Source: Planctomycetaceae bacterium
GTDB lineage: Bacteria; Planctomycetota; Planctomycetia; Pirellulales; Pirellulaceae
DNA: 64,000 bases
Assembly (NCBI GenBank): GCA_020638975.1
Contig: JACKHN010000021.1
Location: forward strand, 1 to 64,000
Direction of reading: 5' to 3'
The translations under genes and the position numbers were made by a program. Below the pieces are notes generated by a model. The model was not told the origin of the DNA, searched no databases, and worked only from the letters and a program-made list of their open reading frames with translations. Below are positions 35,405-44,670 of the stretch, piece by piece (within the stretch, counting starts at the first letter, position 1; each line of letters begins with the position of its first letter).

Positions 35405-38035
35405 ATGATTTGCAAATTGCCAAGTACAAGATGCCTGAAGCTGGCACTGACGTTGGCCAGTGTGATCGCCGTTCCGTTGGCGGGCGAAGAGATTACTTAC
35501 GAAAGGGACGTCCGGCCAATTCTAAAGACGCATTGCTTCCAGTGCCATGGTGAAGGAGGCAAGCTTGAGGGGGGACTGGATGTTCGATTGAGGCGGTTGA
35601 TCGCGAGGGGGGGCGATTCCGGCGAAGCGTTTGTCGCGGGCATGCCTGACAATAGTTTGTTGCTCCAGCGAATTCTCGATGGCGATATGCCGCCCGAAGA
35701 AGTGGCGTTGCGACCAACTGCGGACGAGGTCGCGACGATCCAGCGCTGGATCGCCGATGGCGCCATCGCTAGCCGCGACGAACCAGAAGATCTCGATCCC
35801 GATAACTATATCACCGAAGAAGAACGAGCCTTCTGGGCCTTTCAGCCCGTCGCTCGCGAGCAGCCACCGACTGTTTCTGCCGCCCAACGCGTGCGGACTC
35901 CAATCGACCAGTTCATCATCGCCAAGCTGGAAGCGAATAACTTGCCGATCTCGCCCGACGCCGATGCGCGGACGCTGATCCGCCGCGTTTACTTCGATTT
36001 ACTCGGTTTGCCGCCGGCCCCCGAAGAGGTCGACGCGTTTGTCAACGATTCGTCCGCGGACGCCTATGACCGGATGCTTGATCGAGTTCTGAACTCGCCG
36101 CACTACGGTGAACGATGGGGACGTCACTGGTTGGACGTCGCGGGCTACGCCGATTCGGAAGGGTACACCGAAGATGATCCCGTTCGTCCGTATGTCTATA
36201 AGTATCGCGACTATGTAATTCGGGCGTTCAACGACGACAAGCCGTTCGATCAATTTGTCATCGAACAACTCGCCGGCGACGAGTTACTGACTCCACCCTT
36301 TGAAAATCTAACACCCGGCGAAGCAGAGAAGCTTGTCGCGACCGGCTTCTTACGAATGGCACCCGACGGAACCGGAGTGGGCGGTGTCGATCAGAATCTC
36401 GCTCGCAACGATGTCATGGCGAAAACGATCGAGATTGTTTCGACATCACTATTGGGTCTGACAGTCGGTTGCGCCCAATGCCACAACCATCGTTACGACC
36501 CCATCTCGCATGAAGACTATCACGCGATTCGCGCCATCTTCGAGCCTTCGCTTGACTGGAAGAACTGGCTGGCACCCGCCAAACGCCGCGTCTCGCTCTA
36601 CACCGATGCAGATCGTGCCAAGTCCGCAGAGATCGAGGCAGAAGCGTTGAAGATTCTCGAAGCTCGAACCAAGAAGCAAGACGAGTATATCGAAGCGACG
36701 TTCCAACGAGAACTGGCTAAGCTTGAAGCGAGTTTACGCGAACCGATCACCACCGCACGAAACACCCCCGAGAAGCAGCGTACGGCTCAGCAGAAGAAGT
36801 TGTTGAAGGAACATCCCAGCGTCAACGTCACGGCTAGTTCGCTGTACCTGTACGACAAGAAGGCCGCTGACGAACTCAAGAAGATGGCTGACGAAGCCAA
36901 CGCCATTCGCAAGACGAAACCCAAAGAGGAATTCGTACGGGCGGTCTGGGAGCCAACCGGAAAGGCTCCGCCGGCGACATTTCTTTTCCATCGCGGTGAT
37001 TATGAGCAACCGAAGCAACAGATCTCGCCACGGGAATTGACCGTACTAACATCGGCGCGGACGAGCACGCTTCCTGAAAACGATGAGGCGAGGCCAACGA
37101 CCGGTCGTCGATTGGCTTATGCGAAATGGCTCACGAGCGGCGAGCATCCATTAACCGCTCGCGTACTTGTGAATCGGGTTTGGCTGAACCATTTTGGACA
37201 AGGTTTGGTGCCGACGCCCGGTGACTTCGGTACCTTGGGAGTCCCACCGACGCACCCCGAACTGCTCGATTGGCTCGCAAACGAGTTCGTAGCCAGCGGT
37301 TGGAGCGTCAAGCAACTGCATCGATTGATCATGACATCGACCACGTACCGACAAGCCTCGTTGCACCACGACGAAGGCGATGCGATCGACGCCGACAACC
37401 TGCTTTACTGGCGAATGCCCGTGCGTCGGCTGGAGGCAGAAGTATTGCGCGACACCGTGCTGGCGATCACCGACGAACTAAATGGCAAAGCGTTTGGCCC
37501 CGCCGTTCCCGTCATGGCGGATCGCGTCGGTCAGTTTGTGATCGGGCAAGAGAATCTCAACGCTGGTCGCCCTGGCGCGATCGTCCCAATGAAAGGCGAA
37601 GACTTGCGCCGCAGCATTTACATTGAAGCGCGTCGTAGCCGACCGTTAAGCATTATGGAGCCGTTTGATTTGCCTCGAATGGAGCCAAACTGCACGTCTC
37701 GCAACGCATCCACCGTCTCGCCTCAGTCCTTACTGCTGATGAACAGTGAGTTTGTACTGGAACGAGCCAGCCAATTCGCTCAACGAGTACAACGTGATGC
37801 GGGTGGTGATGTCTCGATGCAGGTCACACGCGCTTGGCAGCTTGCGTTCGCAGCAACACCCAGCGACGACGAACTAGCCGAAGCCATCTCGTTTCTTGAC
37901 GAGCAGACGAAGCATTTTGCGGCGCACCCGCTGTCGGCCACGAAAGACAAGCAGAAAGTCGAACCCGCCGATGAAGCGTTAGCCAGCTTCTGCCATGCGT
38001 TATTAAGCTCCAACCGTTTCCTTTACATTGACTAG
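35405..38035 (+). CDS. PSCyt1-DUF1549-DUF1553 planctomycete cytochrome protein
   Basis: The 876-residue exported protein begins with a signal peptide (LALTLASVIAVPLAG). A PSCyt1 heme-binding module follows, with the CxxCH site in HCFQCHGEGGKLEGGLD and a possible Met ligand in GDMPPEE. DUF1549 is at ~residues 160-375, including LNSPHYGERWGRHWLDVAGY and a second CxxCH in VGCAQCHNHRYDP. A charged helical insert follows (~420-520), then DUF1553 (~575-850). It diverges from the 33214 paralogue across 184 bp and is followed by its own DUF1501 partner. Confidence 0.9.
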   Translation: MICKLPSTRCLKLALTLASVIAVPLAGEEITYERDVRPILKTHCFQCHGEGGKLEGGLDVRLRRLIARGGDSGEAFVAGMPDNSLLLQRILDGDMPPEEVALRPTADEVATIQRWIADGAIASRDEPEDLDPDNYITEEERAFWAFQPVAREQPPTVSAAQRVRTPIDQFIIAKLEANNLPISPDADARTLIRRVYFDLLGLPPAPEEVDAFVNDSSADAYDRMLDRVLNSPHYGERWGRHWLDVAGYADSEGYTEDDPVRPYVYKYRDYVIRAFNDDKPFDQFVIEQLAGDELLTPPFENLTPGEAEKLVATGFLRMAPDGTGVGGVDQNLARNDVMAKTIEIVSTSLLGLTVGCAQCHNHRYDPISHEDYHAIRAIFEPSLDWKNWLAPAKRRVSLYTDADRAKSAEIEAEALKILEARTKKQDEYIEATFQRELAKLEASLREPITTARNTPEKQRTAQQKKLLKEHPSVNVTASSLYLYDKKAADELKKMADEANAIRKTKPKEEFVRAVWEPTGKAPPATFLFHRGDYEQPKQQISPRELTVLTSARTSTLPENDEARPTTGRRLAYAKWLTSGEHPLTARVLVNRVWLNHFGQGLVPTPGDFGTLGVPPTHPELLDWLANEFVASGWSVKQLHRLIMTSTTYRQASLHHDEGDAIDADNLLYWRMPVRRLEAEVLRDTVLAITDELNGKAFGPAVPVMADRVGQFVIGQENLNAGRPGAIVPMKGEDLRRSIYIEARRSRPLSIMEPFDLPRMEPNCTSRNASTVSPQSLLLMNSEFVLERASQFAQRVQRDAGGDVSMQVTRAWQLAFAATPSDDELAEAISFLDEQTKHFAAHPLSATKDKQKVEPADEALASFCHALLSSNRFLYID

Positions 38036-38057
38036 CGATTAAGTCCAGGCATTATCC

Positions 38058-38185
38058 CAATACCGCTAGATTAAGTGAGCCGTAGGCGCTAGCCTCGGGC
38101 CGAGAGAATTCACGCGTATGACGTGATAAGGCCCGCGGCTAACGCCGTCGGCTCACATCGAGCGATCCTTGATTTAGCGGTATTG
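38058..38185. repeat. Nested palindrome containing family B, copy 3
   Basis: The outer arms CAATACCGCTAGATTAA (38058-38074) and TTGATTTAGCGGTATTG (38169-38185) surround a family B palindrome at 38076-38155 (TGAGCCGTAGGCGCTAGCC ... AACGCCGTCGGCTCA). Either family B inserted into the loop of another palindrome or the element has a two-tier structure. It separates the DUF1553 gene from its DUF1501 partner, which start only ~200 bp apart. Confidence 0.82.
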
Positions 38186-38241
38186 GACATATGCCTACTC
38201 TGCATCGGCCTGAAGCCTTTACTCCAACATTGTTTTCAATC

Positions 38242-39690
38242 ATGAACAACAACGACCGACTTCAATCGACTCGTCGACATTTCCTGGCATCGAACGCCAT
38301 GAGCTTGAGCAGTGTCGCACTAGCCTGGCTACTGAATCAAGACGGAGCGTTCGCCAAATCTGCGCGCCCCGAGTTAGCGCCGCAGACGTTCACTCTGGAT
38401 GCCAAGCCGCCGCAGAAACCGGCTCGCGCCAACGCGATGATCTCGCTGTGGATGCAAGGCGGACCGAGTCATCTCGACATGTTTGATCCGAAGCCGGAAT
38501 TGCAGAAATACGACGGCAAGACATTTCCGGGCGAGATTAAATATGACAACGCGGCCCAAGCCAGCGCAACGGTGCTCGGCAGTCCGTGGAAGTTCAATAA
38601 GCACGGCCAGTGCGGCACCGAACTGTCTGAATTGGTTCCGCATCTAGCGAATGTGATTGATGACGTGTGCTTGATTCGTTCGATGCACACGGGCGTGAAC
38701 AATCACGGCCAATCGATTCAAGCGATGAACACGGGCCAGATTCTCGCCGGACGACCAGTACTCGGAAGCTGGCTCACCTACGCGTTAGGCTCCGAAACAC
38801 AAGACCTGCCCGCTTACGTCGCCTTGATTGATCCAGGGCAACTGCCGGTGATGGGCGTCGAGAACTGGAACAACGGATACTTGCCGGCGCTGTACCAAGG
38901 CACGGTCGTTCGCCCGCAAGAGCCTCGTATCTTGAACCTCACACCACCCGCTCGTATCAAGGGTGAAGCTCAAACGCGTTATCTCAGCTACCTCGAGCGA
39001 CTGAACCAACGGCATCTGGAGCAACGTCCTGGCGAACTCGATCTCGAAGCTCGGATCGCCAGTTACAAACTGGCTGCCAAGATGCAAACGGCGGCCAAAG
39101 AAGCACTCGATCTCAGCCAAGAGACCGCAGCCACGAAGCGGTTGTACGGCTTCGACGATCCGGCGTGCAAGGAGTTCGGCGAACGATGCTTGATCGCACG
39201 GCGAATGGTTGAACGAGGAGTTCGTTGCGTGCAAGTCTTCACGGAAAATCAACGTTGGGACAATCACAACAATATCCGCAGTGCGTTGCCAGCGGCGTGC
39301 AAGAAGGTCGATCAGCCTTCCGCTGCGTTGGTCGCAGACCTGAAGCAACGCGGTCTCCTCGAGACGACGCTGGTCCACTGGGGTGGCGAGATGGGGCGTC
39401 TGCCGGTCATTCAAAACAACGCGGGACTGGAGAAAGTCGGTCGCGATCACAACACCTATGGCTTTAGCATGTGGCTGGCAGGCGGCGGAGTTCGTGGTGG
39501 TATGACCTTCGGTAACACAGACGATTTTGGGCATCACGCGGTGGAGGACGTGGTCAACCATTACGACTATCATGCCACGCTGCTACACCTGTTCGGCCTT
39601 GAACCCGAAGAGCTAACCTTCAAACAGAACAATCGAGAACGATCACTGCTCGAGGGGAAGGGCAGGGTGGTTCACGAGATCTTGAGTTGA
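38242..39690 (+). CDS. DUF1501 protein, Tat-exported (second copy)
   Basis: The ATG at 38242 gives a compact Tat signal (MNNNDRLQSTRRHFLASNAM); an in-frame ATG at 38191, next to the palindrome end, would add 17 residues and cannot be excluded. DUF1501 blocks are ISLWMQGGPSHLDMFDPKPE, LVHWGGEMGRLPVIQ, GRDHNTYGFSMWLAGGGV and TLLHLFGLEPEELTFK. It pairs with the PSCyt1-DUF1549-DUF1553 gene upstream, as its paralogue at 31804 pairs with 33214. Reaction unknown. Confidence 0.87.
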   Translation: MNNNDRLQSTRRHFLASNAMSLSSVALAWLLNQDGAFAKSARPELAPQTFTLDAKPPQKPARANAMISLWMQGGPSHLDMFDPKPELQKYDGKTFPGEIKYDNAAQASATVLGSPWKFNKHGQCGTELSELVPHLANVIDDVCLIRSMHTGVNNHGQSIQAMNTGQILAGRPVLGSWLTYALGSETQDLPAYVALIDPGQLPVMGVENWNNGYLPALYQGTVVRPQEPRILNLTPPARIKGEAQTRYLSYLERLNQRHLEQRPGELDLEARIASYKLAAKMQTAAKEALDLSQETAATKRLYGFDDPACKEFGERCLIARRMVERGVRCVQVFTENQRWDNHNNIRSALPAACKKVDQPSAALVADLKQRGLLETTLVHWGGEMGRLPVIQNNAGLEKVGRDHNTYGFSMWLAGGGVRGGMTFGNTDDFGHHAVEDVVNHYDYHATLLHLFGLEPEELTFKQNNRERSLLEGKGRVVHEILS

Positions 39691-39707
39691 GGTCTCGCAT
39701 ATTTCCG

Positions 39708-39767
39708 TAGGGTGGGACCATTGTCCCGCCCGAGATGCCGATATCGGTTGAGACAATGGTCCCAACC
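39708..39767. repeat. Palindromic element family E, in the sulfatase leader
   Basis: GTAGGGTGGGACCATTGTC and GACAATGGTCCCAACCAAC form imperfect arms around a loop that itself contains CCGATATCGG. It lies 41 bp before the sulfatase ATG and would be read as an N-terminal extension if translation began earlier. Confidence 0.8.
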
Positions 39768-39807
39768 AACTTTAGAATGCGGCGACGTCGCCCCGGAGAT
39801 TCGAAGG

Positions 39808-41109
39808 ATGAAATCATTTTTAGCGTTATTCGCAGTTCTGTTTACTTTTGCCGCATCACAAGCGCAACACAACTTGGGGCATCCCAACATACTGTTAATC
39901 ATGGCCGACGACGTCGGAGTCGACGTGCTTGGCTGCTATGGCGGCGAGTCGTACAAGACGCCACGATTGGACGCTCTGGCAGCGGGCGGAATGCGTTTTG
40001 AGCACTGCTACAGCATGCCGGTGTGCCATCCGACGCGGATCACGTTGATGACCGGGCGTTATCCATTCCGCACCGGGAATCCAAAATGGGGCAGTTTTCC
40101 GGTGGAGGAAGAACGCAACACGTTCGCGCATGTGTTGAAGAACGCTGGCTACGCAACAGCCGTCGCCGGCAAGTGGCAGATCTGCATGATGAAGAACGAC
40201 CTGGATCACGCACAGCGATTGGGCTTTGACGAGTCGTGCCTGTTCGGCTGGCACGAAGGCCCGCGTTACTACTCGCCGATGATCTATCAAAACGGCAAGC
40301 TGCGCGAAGGGCTCGAAGATCGTTATGGTCCCGATGTGTACGTCGAGTTTCTGATCGACTTCATCGAACGCAACCAGCGAAAGCCATTCTTTGCCTACTA
40401 TCCCATGGCCTTGTGTCACGACGTTACGGACGATCTAAAAGATCCCGTCCCCTTCGGCCCGCACGGCCACTACGACACCTACAAGGAGATGGCCGAGGCG
40501 ATGGATGTTCGCGTCGGACGTTTGATCGATGCGTTGGAGCGGCTTGGCCTTCGAGAGAATACGCTCATCCTGTTCACGACCGACAATGGAACGCCGGTAA
40601 GTTACATTCACTCAGCGGAGCCGAACCCGGATCCGAAAGGGAAAGACACCTACATTCGCATTCCGGTGGTTTCGAAACGCAACGGCAAGGACGTTCCTGG
40701 CGGGAAAGGTTCATTAACCAATGGCGGCACCAATGTTCCGCTAATCGCCAATTGGCCTGGGAAGATCAAGGCTTCACAAGTTGCCGATGATCTCGTCGAC
40801 TTCAGCGACTTTCTCCCGACACTGGCCGAATTTGCCAAGGCGTATCTTCCCGCCGGAGTCAAGCTCGACGGAACCAGCTTCGCGTCACGACTAGTCGACG
40901 GTCAGCCTTCGCCGCAAACGTGGGCTTTCGCCGAGCATGGCAAGAAGTATTGGGTGCGCGATCAGCGTTGGAAGCTGTACGATGATGGCACTTTGTTTGA
41001 TGTCGAGCGTGACCCTCGTGAGAAGAGTCCAGTCAAGGAACTGTCCACAGAAGCAGCAAGGGCGCGAGAGAAGCTCACTGCCGTGACGCGATCGTTGGAT
41101 TACAAGTAG
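39808..41109 (+). CDS. Secreted sulfatase (family S1, CHPTR active site)
   Basis: The ATG at 39808 begins a signal peptide (MKSFLALFAVLFTFAASQAQ), with GGAG ten nt upstream; the longer frame is translated from the palindromic element and is rejected. HPNILLIMADDVGVDVLG gives the metal Asp residues, VCHPTRITLMTGRYPFRTG is an intact CxPxR formylglycine site, and LILFTTDNGTP is the second metal block. The 433-residue length is on the short side for S1. The next gene begins at or just after its stop codon. Substrate unknown. Confidence 0.92.
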   Translation: MKSFLALFAVLFTFAASQAQHNLGHPNILLIMADDVGVDVLGCYGGESYKTPRLDALAAGGMRFEHCYSMPVCHPTRITLMTGRYPFRTGNPKWGSFPVEEERNTFAHVLKNAGYATAVAGKWQICMMKNDLDHAQRLGFDESCLFGWHEGPRYYSPMIYQNGKLREGLEDRYGPDVYVEFLIDFIERNQRKPFFAYYPMALCHDVTDDLKDPVPFGPHGHYDTYKEMAEAMDVRVGRLIDALERLGLRENTLILFTTDNGTPVSYIHSAEPNPDPKGKDTYIRIPVVSKRNGKDVPGGKGSLTNGGTNVPLIANWPGKIKASQVADDLVDFSDFLPTLAEFAKAYLPAGVKLDGTSFASRLVDGQPSPQTWAFAEHGKKYWVRDQRWKLYDDGTLFDVERDPREKSPVKELSTEAARAREKLTAVTRSLDYK

Positions 41110-41129
41110 TGTCCCCGCGACCAAAAGCA

Positions 41130-41780
41130 ATGTTGACTCTGATAGATGGCTACAACCTGCTGCATGTCACGGGCCTTGCCGGTCCAGAGATCTCGCGTAG
41201 CGAAATTGGTCGCGGAGCCCTGGAGCGTGCGAGAAATGCTCTTCTCAACTTTCTCGCATCATCACTGGACGCAGAGGAGCGACAGCTTACAGTCGTCGCC
41301 TTCGATTCGAACGACGCACCGCCTGGCTTACCGCGTGAATTGCAGCACCAAGGGATCACCGTCAAGTTCGCAACGGCCTACGAAAGCGCGGACGAGTTAC
41401 TGGAAGAGTTGATCCGCGAGTCGTCCGCACCACGGCGGATGACGGTCGTTTCCAGTGATCATCGGGTGCAAAAAGCAGCCAGAAGGCGTAGGGCCCGAGC
41501 CGTCGACAGCGATATTTGGTACGCAGAGATCCGCGAATCTCGCCGCAGAACCGACACGCCTCCTGCAACGCGTTCCGTGAAACCGACAAGTCCGCTGTCG
41601 GAGGATGAAGTTGCGGCGTGGCTGCTAGAATTCGGCGATGTGAGCTACGAGCAGCTTTCGCCATCTTCGACAAACGCGAACGGCGAAGCTACGGGGAGCG
41701 AGCCTCCAGTGCCTACGCCGATCGAGAATCCCTTTCCGCCGGGCTATGGAGAAGATTTGCTCGATCAGGATGAAATGTAG
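41130..41780 (+). CDS. NYN/YacP-like ribonuclease domain protein
   Basis: The N-terminal MLTLIDGYNLLHVTGLAG is the NYN signature (first acidic residue in LIDGYN). LTVVAFDSNDAP supplies a second acidic site and MTVVSSDHRVQKAARRR the third, as in YacP-type PIN-like nucleases that act on RNA. The C-terminal third is acidic and Pro-rich, without a known fold (ending NPFPPGYGEDLLDQDEM). The ATG at 41130 is preferred; a GTG at 41109 overlapping the sulfatase stop would add seven residues. A connection to the sulfatase is not expected beyond co-transcription. Confidence 0.8.
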   Translation: MLTLIDGYNLLHVTGLAGPEISRSEIGRGALERARNALLNFLASSLDAEERQLTVVAFDSNDAPPGLPRELQHQGITVKFATAYESADELLEELIRESSAPRRMTVVSSDHRVQKAARRRRARAVDSDIWYAEIRESRRRTDTPPATRSVKPTSPLSEDEVAAWLLEFGDVSYEQLSPSSTNANGEATGSEPPVPTPIENPFPPGYGEDLLDQDEM

Positions 41781-41826
41781 TGGACTGTGCCCACCGATCT
41801 CGGATGGTGGGTACAGCCCACTCTAC
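41777..41826. repeat. Palindromic element family F, between convergent genes
   Basis: GTAGTGGACTGTGCCCACC and GGTGGGTACAGCCCACTCTAC form arms around a 10-nt loop. It starts in the stop codon of the NYN gene and ends 14 bp before the stop of the convergent TolC gene, so it could end transcription in both directions. Confidence 0.8.
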
Positions 41827-41839
41827 GCGATCGACGAAT

Positions 41840-43696
41840 CTATGGAGCGGGCAGTGGCTCCATCGTTGGTAAAACGCGGCGCCGGCTTGGGAACTCAGGG
41901 GTCTCTAACTCGAAGACTTCCTCCGATGGTCGTTCGCCTGCGGGGTAGCGGTCGAAGTTCAAGTCCGGAGTTGTTGTCCCTGGGTAGCTACGACCGTGCC
42001 CCAAACGCCCCAGCGGACCGATCGCCGTGAACCGCTCCTCATAGAATCGGACGCCATGCGTCTCCAAGATCGTACCGGTCTGCTGTTCGAGATTCGCAAG
42101 CTCCGTGTTGTATTGCAGTAAAGCCTGCGCCTCGGCGCTCACTGCATTGCCCCAATCAGTAATGCCTTGCAGTAGATTTAATAGAATCGTGCGACCATTG
42201 CGATACTCAGCGTATTGGGCTCGTAAGTTGATTTCCGCGGCGTCTCGAGCCGCTCGATAGGCTTCGTACTGCTCGTAGAATTGAGCCAGATTCCGTAAGT
42301 TGCCCGCGATAATATGCGAGGCTGCGTGAACGCCTTGGTCCAGGTTAGCCAGGTCTCGCGAGATCACCAACTCTTGCTGGCGAAGATTCGCTCGCGATTG
42401 CCGGAGCCCAAGCGGTACGGAAAAGTTCACCGCCAGCGTCCAATCCGTAAACTCGCCCGGACCGGATGTGAGCTTCGTACCAACAGGCAATTCGCCTTCG
42501 AGTCCATTCCAACGATAGAGTGCCACGCCATCGACTTTGGGCAGCGCCTGATTCTGGGCCTGTACCAATCGCTGCTCATCAGCCTCTAAGATCAGTTTCA
42601 GTTCAATCAAATCAGGACGTCGCTCTTGAGCAAGCTGTAAGAGTTCCGACCACTCCGGTGTCACGCGTTCCGTCTGCGGCGGCGTCACGGGGACGAGCTG
42701 ATCGGTCTCGTACGGGGGAAAACCTAGCACATTCAACATGGCGGCTTCACGTTGCAGCAGACTCGCTTCCGCGGTGATCAAGCTGGCGCGAAAGTTGTGG
42801 TAGGCCAACCGCGCTTGCGCCACATCGGCAAGGTCGACTAGGCCCGCGCGGAGCCGAGCCTCGGCCAGATCGAGCGCACCTTTCGATTGCTTTTCCTGCT
42901 GACGTCGGGCCCACACATCCGTCCTCGCAAAAACAACTCCCCAGTAACCTTCGATCACGCTGCGAACGAGGGCCTGCACACTGGACTTCAGTTGAAAGTA
43001 CGATCGCTCGGTTTCAATCCGAGCCAACACGATGGGAGCGAGATTCGCCGCCCGCCCCGCGCCTTGCAGAAGTGGTTGCGTAATGCTCATCTCGGCGGAG
43101 GAACTTGTACGTGGATTGAGGAACGTTGGGTTTTGAAGAATGAAGGGATCTTGAGCTTGCTTTGAGGGAGTAGCGTTCACGCCTAGATTGAGCGTACCGC
43201 CAGTGACCGTCTTCTTCGACAAGTCGAAGTCGAAATTGTAGTTGTCACCGCGATTGCCAATGATCGCCGTGCCATTGGAGTTGCTCGGTCGGTCGATGCG
43301 ATTGAAGCTGTTGTTGGCTTGCACCGTAGGATCGAATGCGGCTCTCGCAGCGTCGATGCCGGTATTCTGAATTGCAACATCGTAGATCGTTTGCCCGGTC
43401 GACGAAGCAGAAACGCCGTTCAACACGCGAACTACTTCCGAGTTCGCAAGCGCGCTGCGGATCGCCTCATCGAGCGTGAAGTGACGCGGGACGAGATCTT
43501 CGAGGTTCGATACCGTTGGCGGCGGAGGCGTGTTGGGAATCGGTGCGGGGCGGAGTTCGGATGGATCGCGAACTCGAATCGTCCGCTCTTCCGGAAAGAT
43601 AAATGGGAACGCCCGTTGCGCGTAGGTAAACTGTGCGGAGCAGGCAAGCAGTACCGCAAGCGCGCAGATCAATCGACAGTTTGTACCGAATCCCAT
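41840..43696 (-). CDS. TolC-family outer-membrane efflux channel
   Basis: The 618-residue exported protein has a signal peptide (LICALAVLLACSAQFTYA) and the duplicated helical-hairpin pattern of TolC channels: DLADVAQARLAYHNFRASL and GRTILLNLLQGITDWGNAV mark the inner helices, LSVTQPLLQG-like SITQPLLQGAGRAANL the strand turn. Pro-rich N- and C-terminal extensions are longer than in E. coli TolC. It follows the ABC ATPase by 56 bp on the same strand. Adaptor (MacA-like) and permease genes are not next to it, so the partners must lie elsewhere. Confidence 0.87.
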   Translation of the reverse strand: MGFGTNCRLICALAVLLACSAQFTYAQRAFPFIFPEERTIRVRDPSELRPAPIPNTPPPPTVSNLEDLVPRHFTLDEAIRSALANSEVVRVLNGVSASSTGQTIYDVAIQNTGIDAARAAFDPTVQANNSFNRIDRPSNSNGTAIIGNRGDNYNFDFDLSKKTVTGGTLNLGVNATPSKQAQDPFILQNPTFLNPRTSSSAEMSITQPLLQGAGRAANLAPIVLARIETERSYFQLKSSVQALVRSVIEGYWGVVFARTDVWARRQQEKQSKGALDLAEARLRAGLVDLADVAQARLAYHNFRASLITAEASLLQREAAMLNVLGFPPYETDQLVPVTPPQTERVTPEWSELLQLAQERRPDLIELKLILEADEQRLVQAQNQALPKVDGVALYRWNGLEGELPVGTKLTSGPGEFTDWTLAVNFSVPLGLRQSRANLRQQELVISRDLANLDQGVHAASHIIAGNLRNLAQFYEQYEAYRAARDAAEINLRAQYAEYRNGRTILLNLLQGITDWGNAVSAEAQALLQYNTELANLEQQTGTILETHGVRFYEERFTAIGPLGRLGHGRSYPGTTTPDLNFDRYPAGERPSEEVFELETPEFPSRRRVLPTMEPLPAP

Positions 43697-43752
43697 GATT
43701 ATCGGGTTCGGACGGATGATGACTGCTGGTCGAGTGATTCCACGCGTTCGGC

Positions 43753-44499
43753 TTATGATTGCCCTGCAGCATCGACCGGTAGTGCCGGATGGAGAGCTTG
43801 TAACGCCTCGGCAAAGTTGGTGGTATCTGTCACGATGGAGCCGTCCCGTAGTACGATGGTGCGCTTCGCATACCGAGCCACGTCCTGATCATGAGTCACG
43901 AGGATCACGGTTATCCGGTGATCTTCATTGAGCTTCTGAAACAATTCGATCACGTCGCGACTCGTCTTCGTATCCAGATTGCCGGTCGGCTCGTCGCCCA
44001 TCAAAATAGCGGGCTCGTTGACCAGAGCTCTGGCGATCGCAACGCGCTGTTGCTGTCCACCCGATAACTGCGACGGATGGTGATCCAATCGATCGCCCAA
44101 CCCCACGTGCCCGAGCATGGCAATCGCCCGCTGCCGTCGTTCTTTAGCCGTCATCCCGCTGGCATAGAGCAGCGGCAACTCGACATTCTCCAAGGCCGAG
44201 GTGCGGTTCAATAGATTGAAGTTTTGAAAGACAAATCCCAGTCGCCGATTCCGAATCCGAGCTCGCTCGTCGCGTGACATGTCGGCGACTTCTTCCCCCG
44301 CGAGCTTATAGCTGCCTGTGGTGGGCCGATCGAGACAACCCAGTGTGTTCATCAGCGTCGACTTACCAGAACCGGACGGTCCCACAAGTGCGACATACTC
44401 GCCCTCTTCGATTGTCAACGTCGTCTCACGCAGCGCGCGGACCTTCACTTCCCCCAGATCGTAAGTCTTGGAAACAGCGGAAAGTTCGATAAGTGCCAC
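43753..44499 (-). CDS. ABC transporter ATP-binding protein, MacB/LolD type
   Basis: The 248-residue ATPase has Walker A GPSGSGKST, Q-loop FVFQNFNLLN, signature LSGGQQQRVAIARAL, Walker B AILMGDEPTGNLD and switch His in LVTHDQDV. The GNLDTKTS pattern after Walker B is typical of the LolD/MacB/FtsE group, which moves lipids, lipoproteins or drugs out of the inner membrane. No permease is adjacent. Downstream on the strand is a TolC channel; upstream lies the GxxExxY cassette, which could have separated it from former neighbours. Confidence 0.92.
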   Translation of the reverse strand: MALIELSAVSKTYDLGEVKVRALRETTLTIEEGEYVALVGPSGSGKSTLMNTLGCLDRPTTGSYKLAGEEVADMSRDERARIRNRRLGFVFQNFNLLNRTSALENVELPLLYASGMTAKERRQRAIAMLGHVGLGDRLDHHPSQLSGGQQQRVAIARALVNEPAILMGDEPTGNLDTKTSRDVIELFQKLNEDHRITVILVTHDQDVARYAKRTIVLRDGSIVTDTTNFAEALQALHPALPVDAAGQS

Positions 44500-44557
44500 G
44501 TTGGTAAATGCCGGCTAGAGGAAGGAGAATGCTTCGTTGATCGGGATGAGAGATCGT

Positions 44558-44636
44558 GAAACACTAATCTGCGCTAATAGGGCAGAAGGATGAGTCGCAG
44601 CAAGTATTAGTGTCGATTAGCGAAAATTAGTGTTCC
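44558..44636. repeat. Palindrome flanking the GxxExxY gene, left
   Basis: GAAACACTAATCTGCGCTAAT (44558-44578) pairs with ATTAGCGAAAATTAGTGTTCC (44616-44636), three mismatches in 21 bp. It is closely related to the palindrome at 45069-45162 and ends 34 bp before the nuclease ATG. Confidence 0.87.
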
Positions 44637-44670
44637 CTTCATTCGCTTCAACCTAAAAAGGGCGTGTTAA

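Noticed and set aside
38785..39573. 262-codon minus-strand reading frame
   Set aside because: Antisense to the DUF1501 gene; no recognisable domain.
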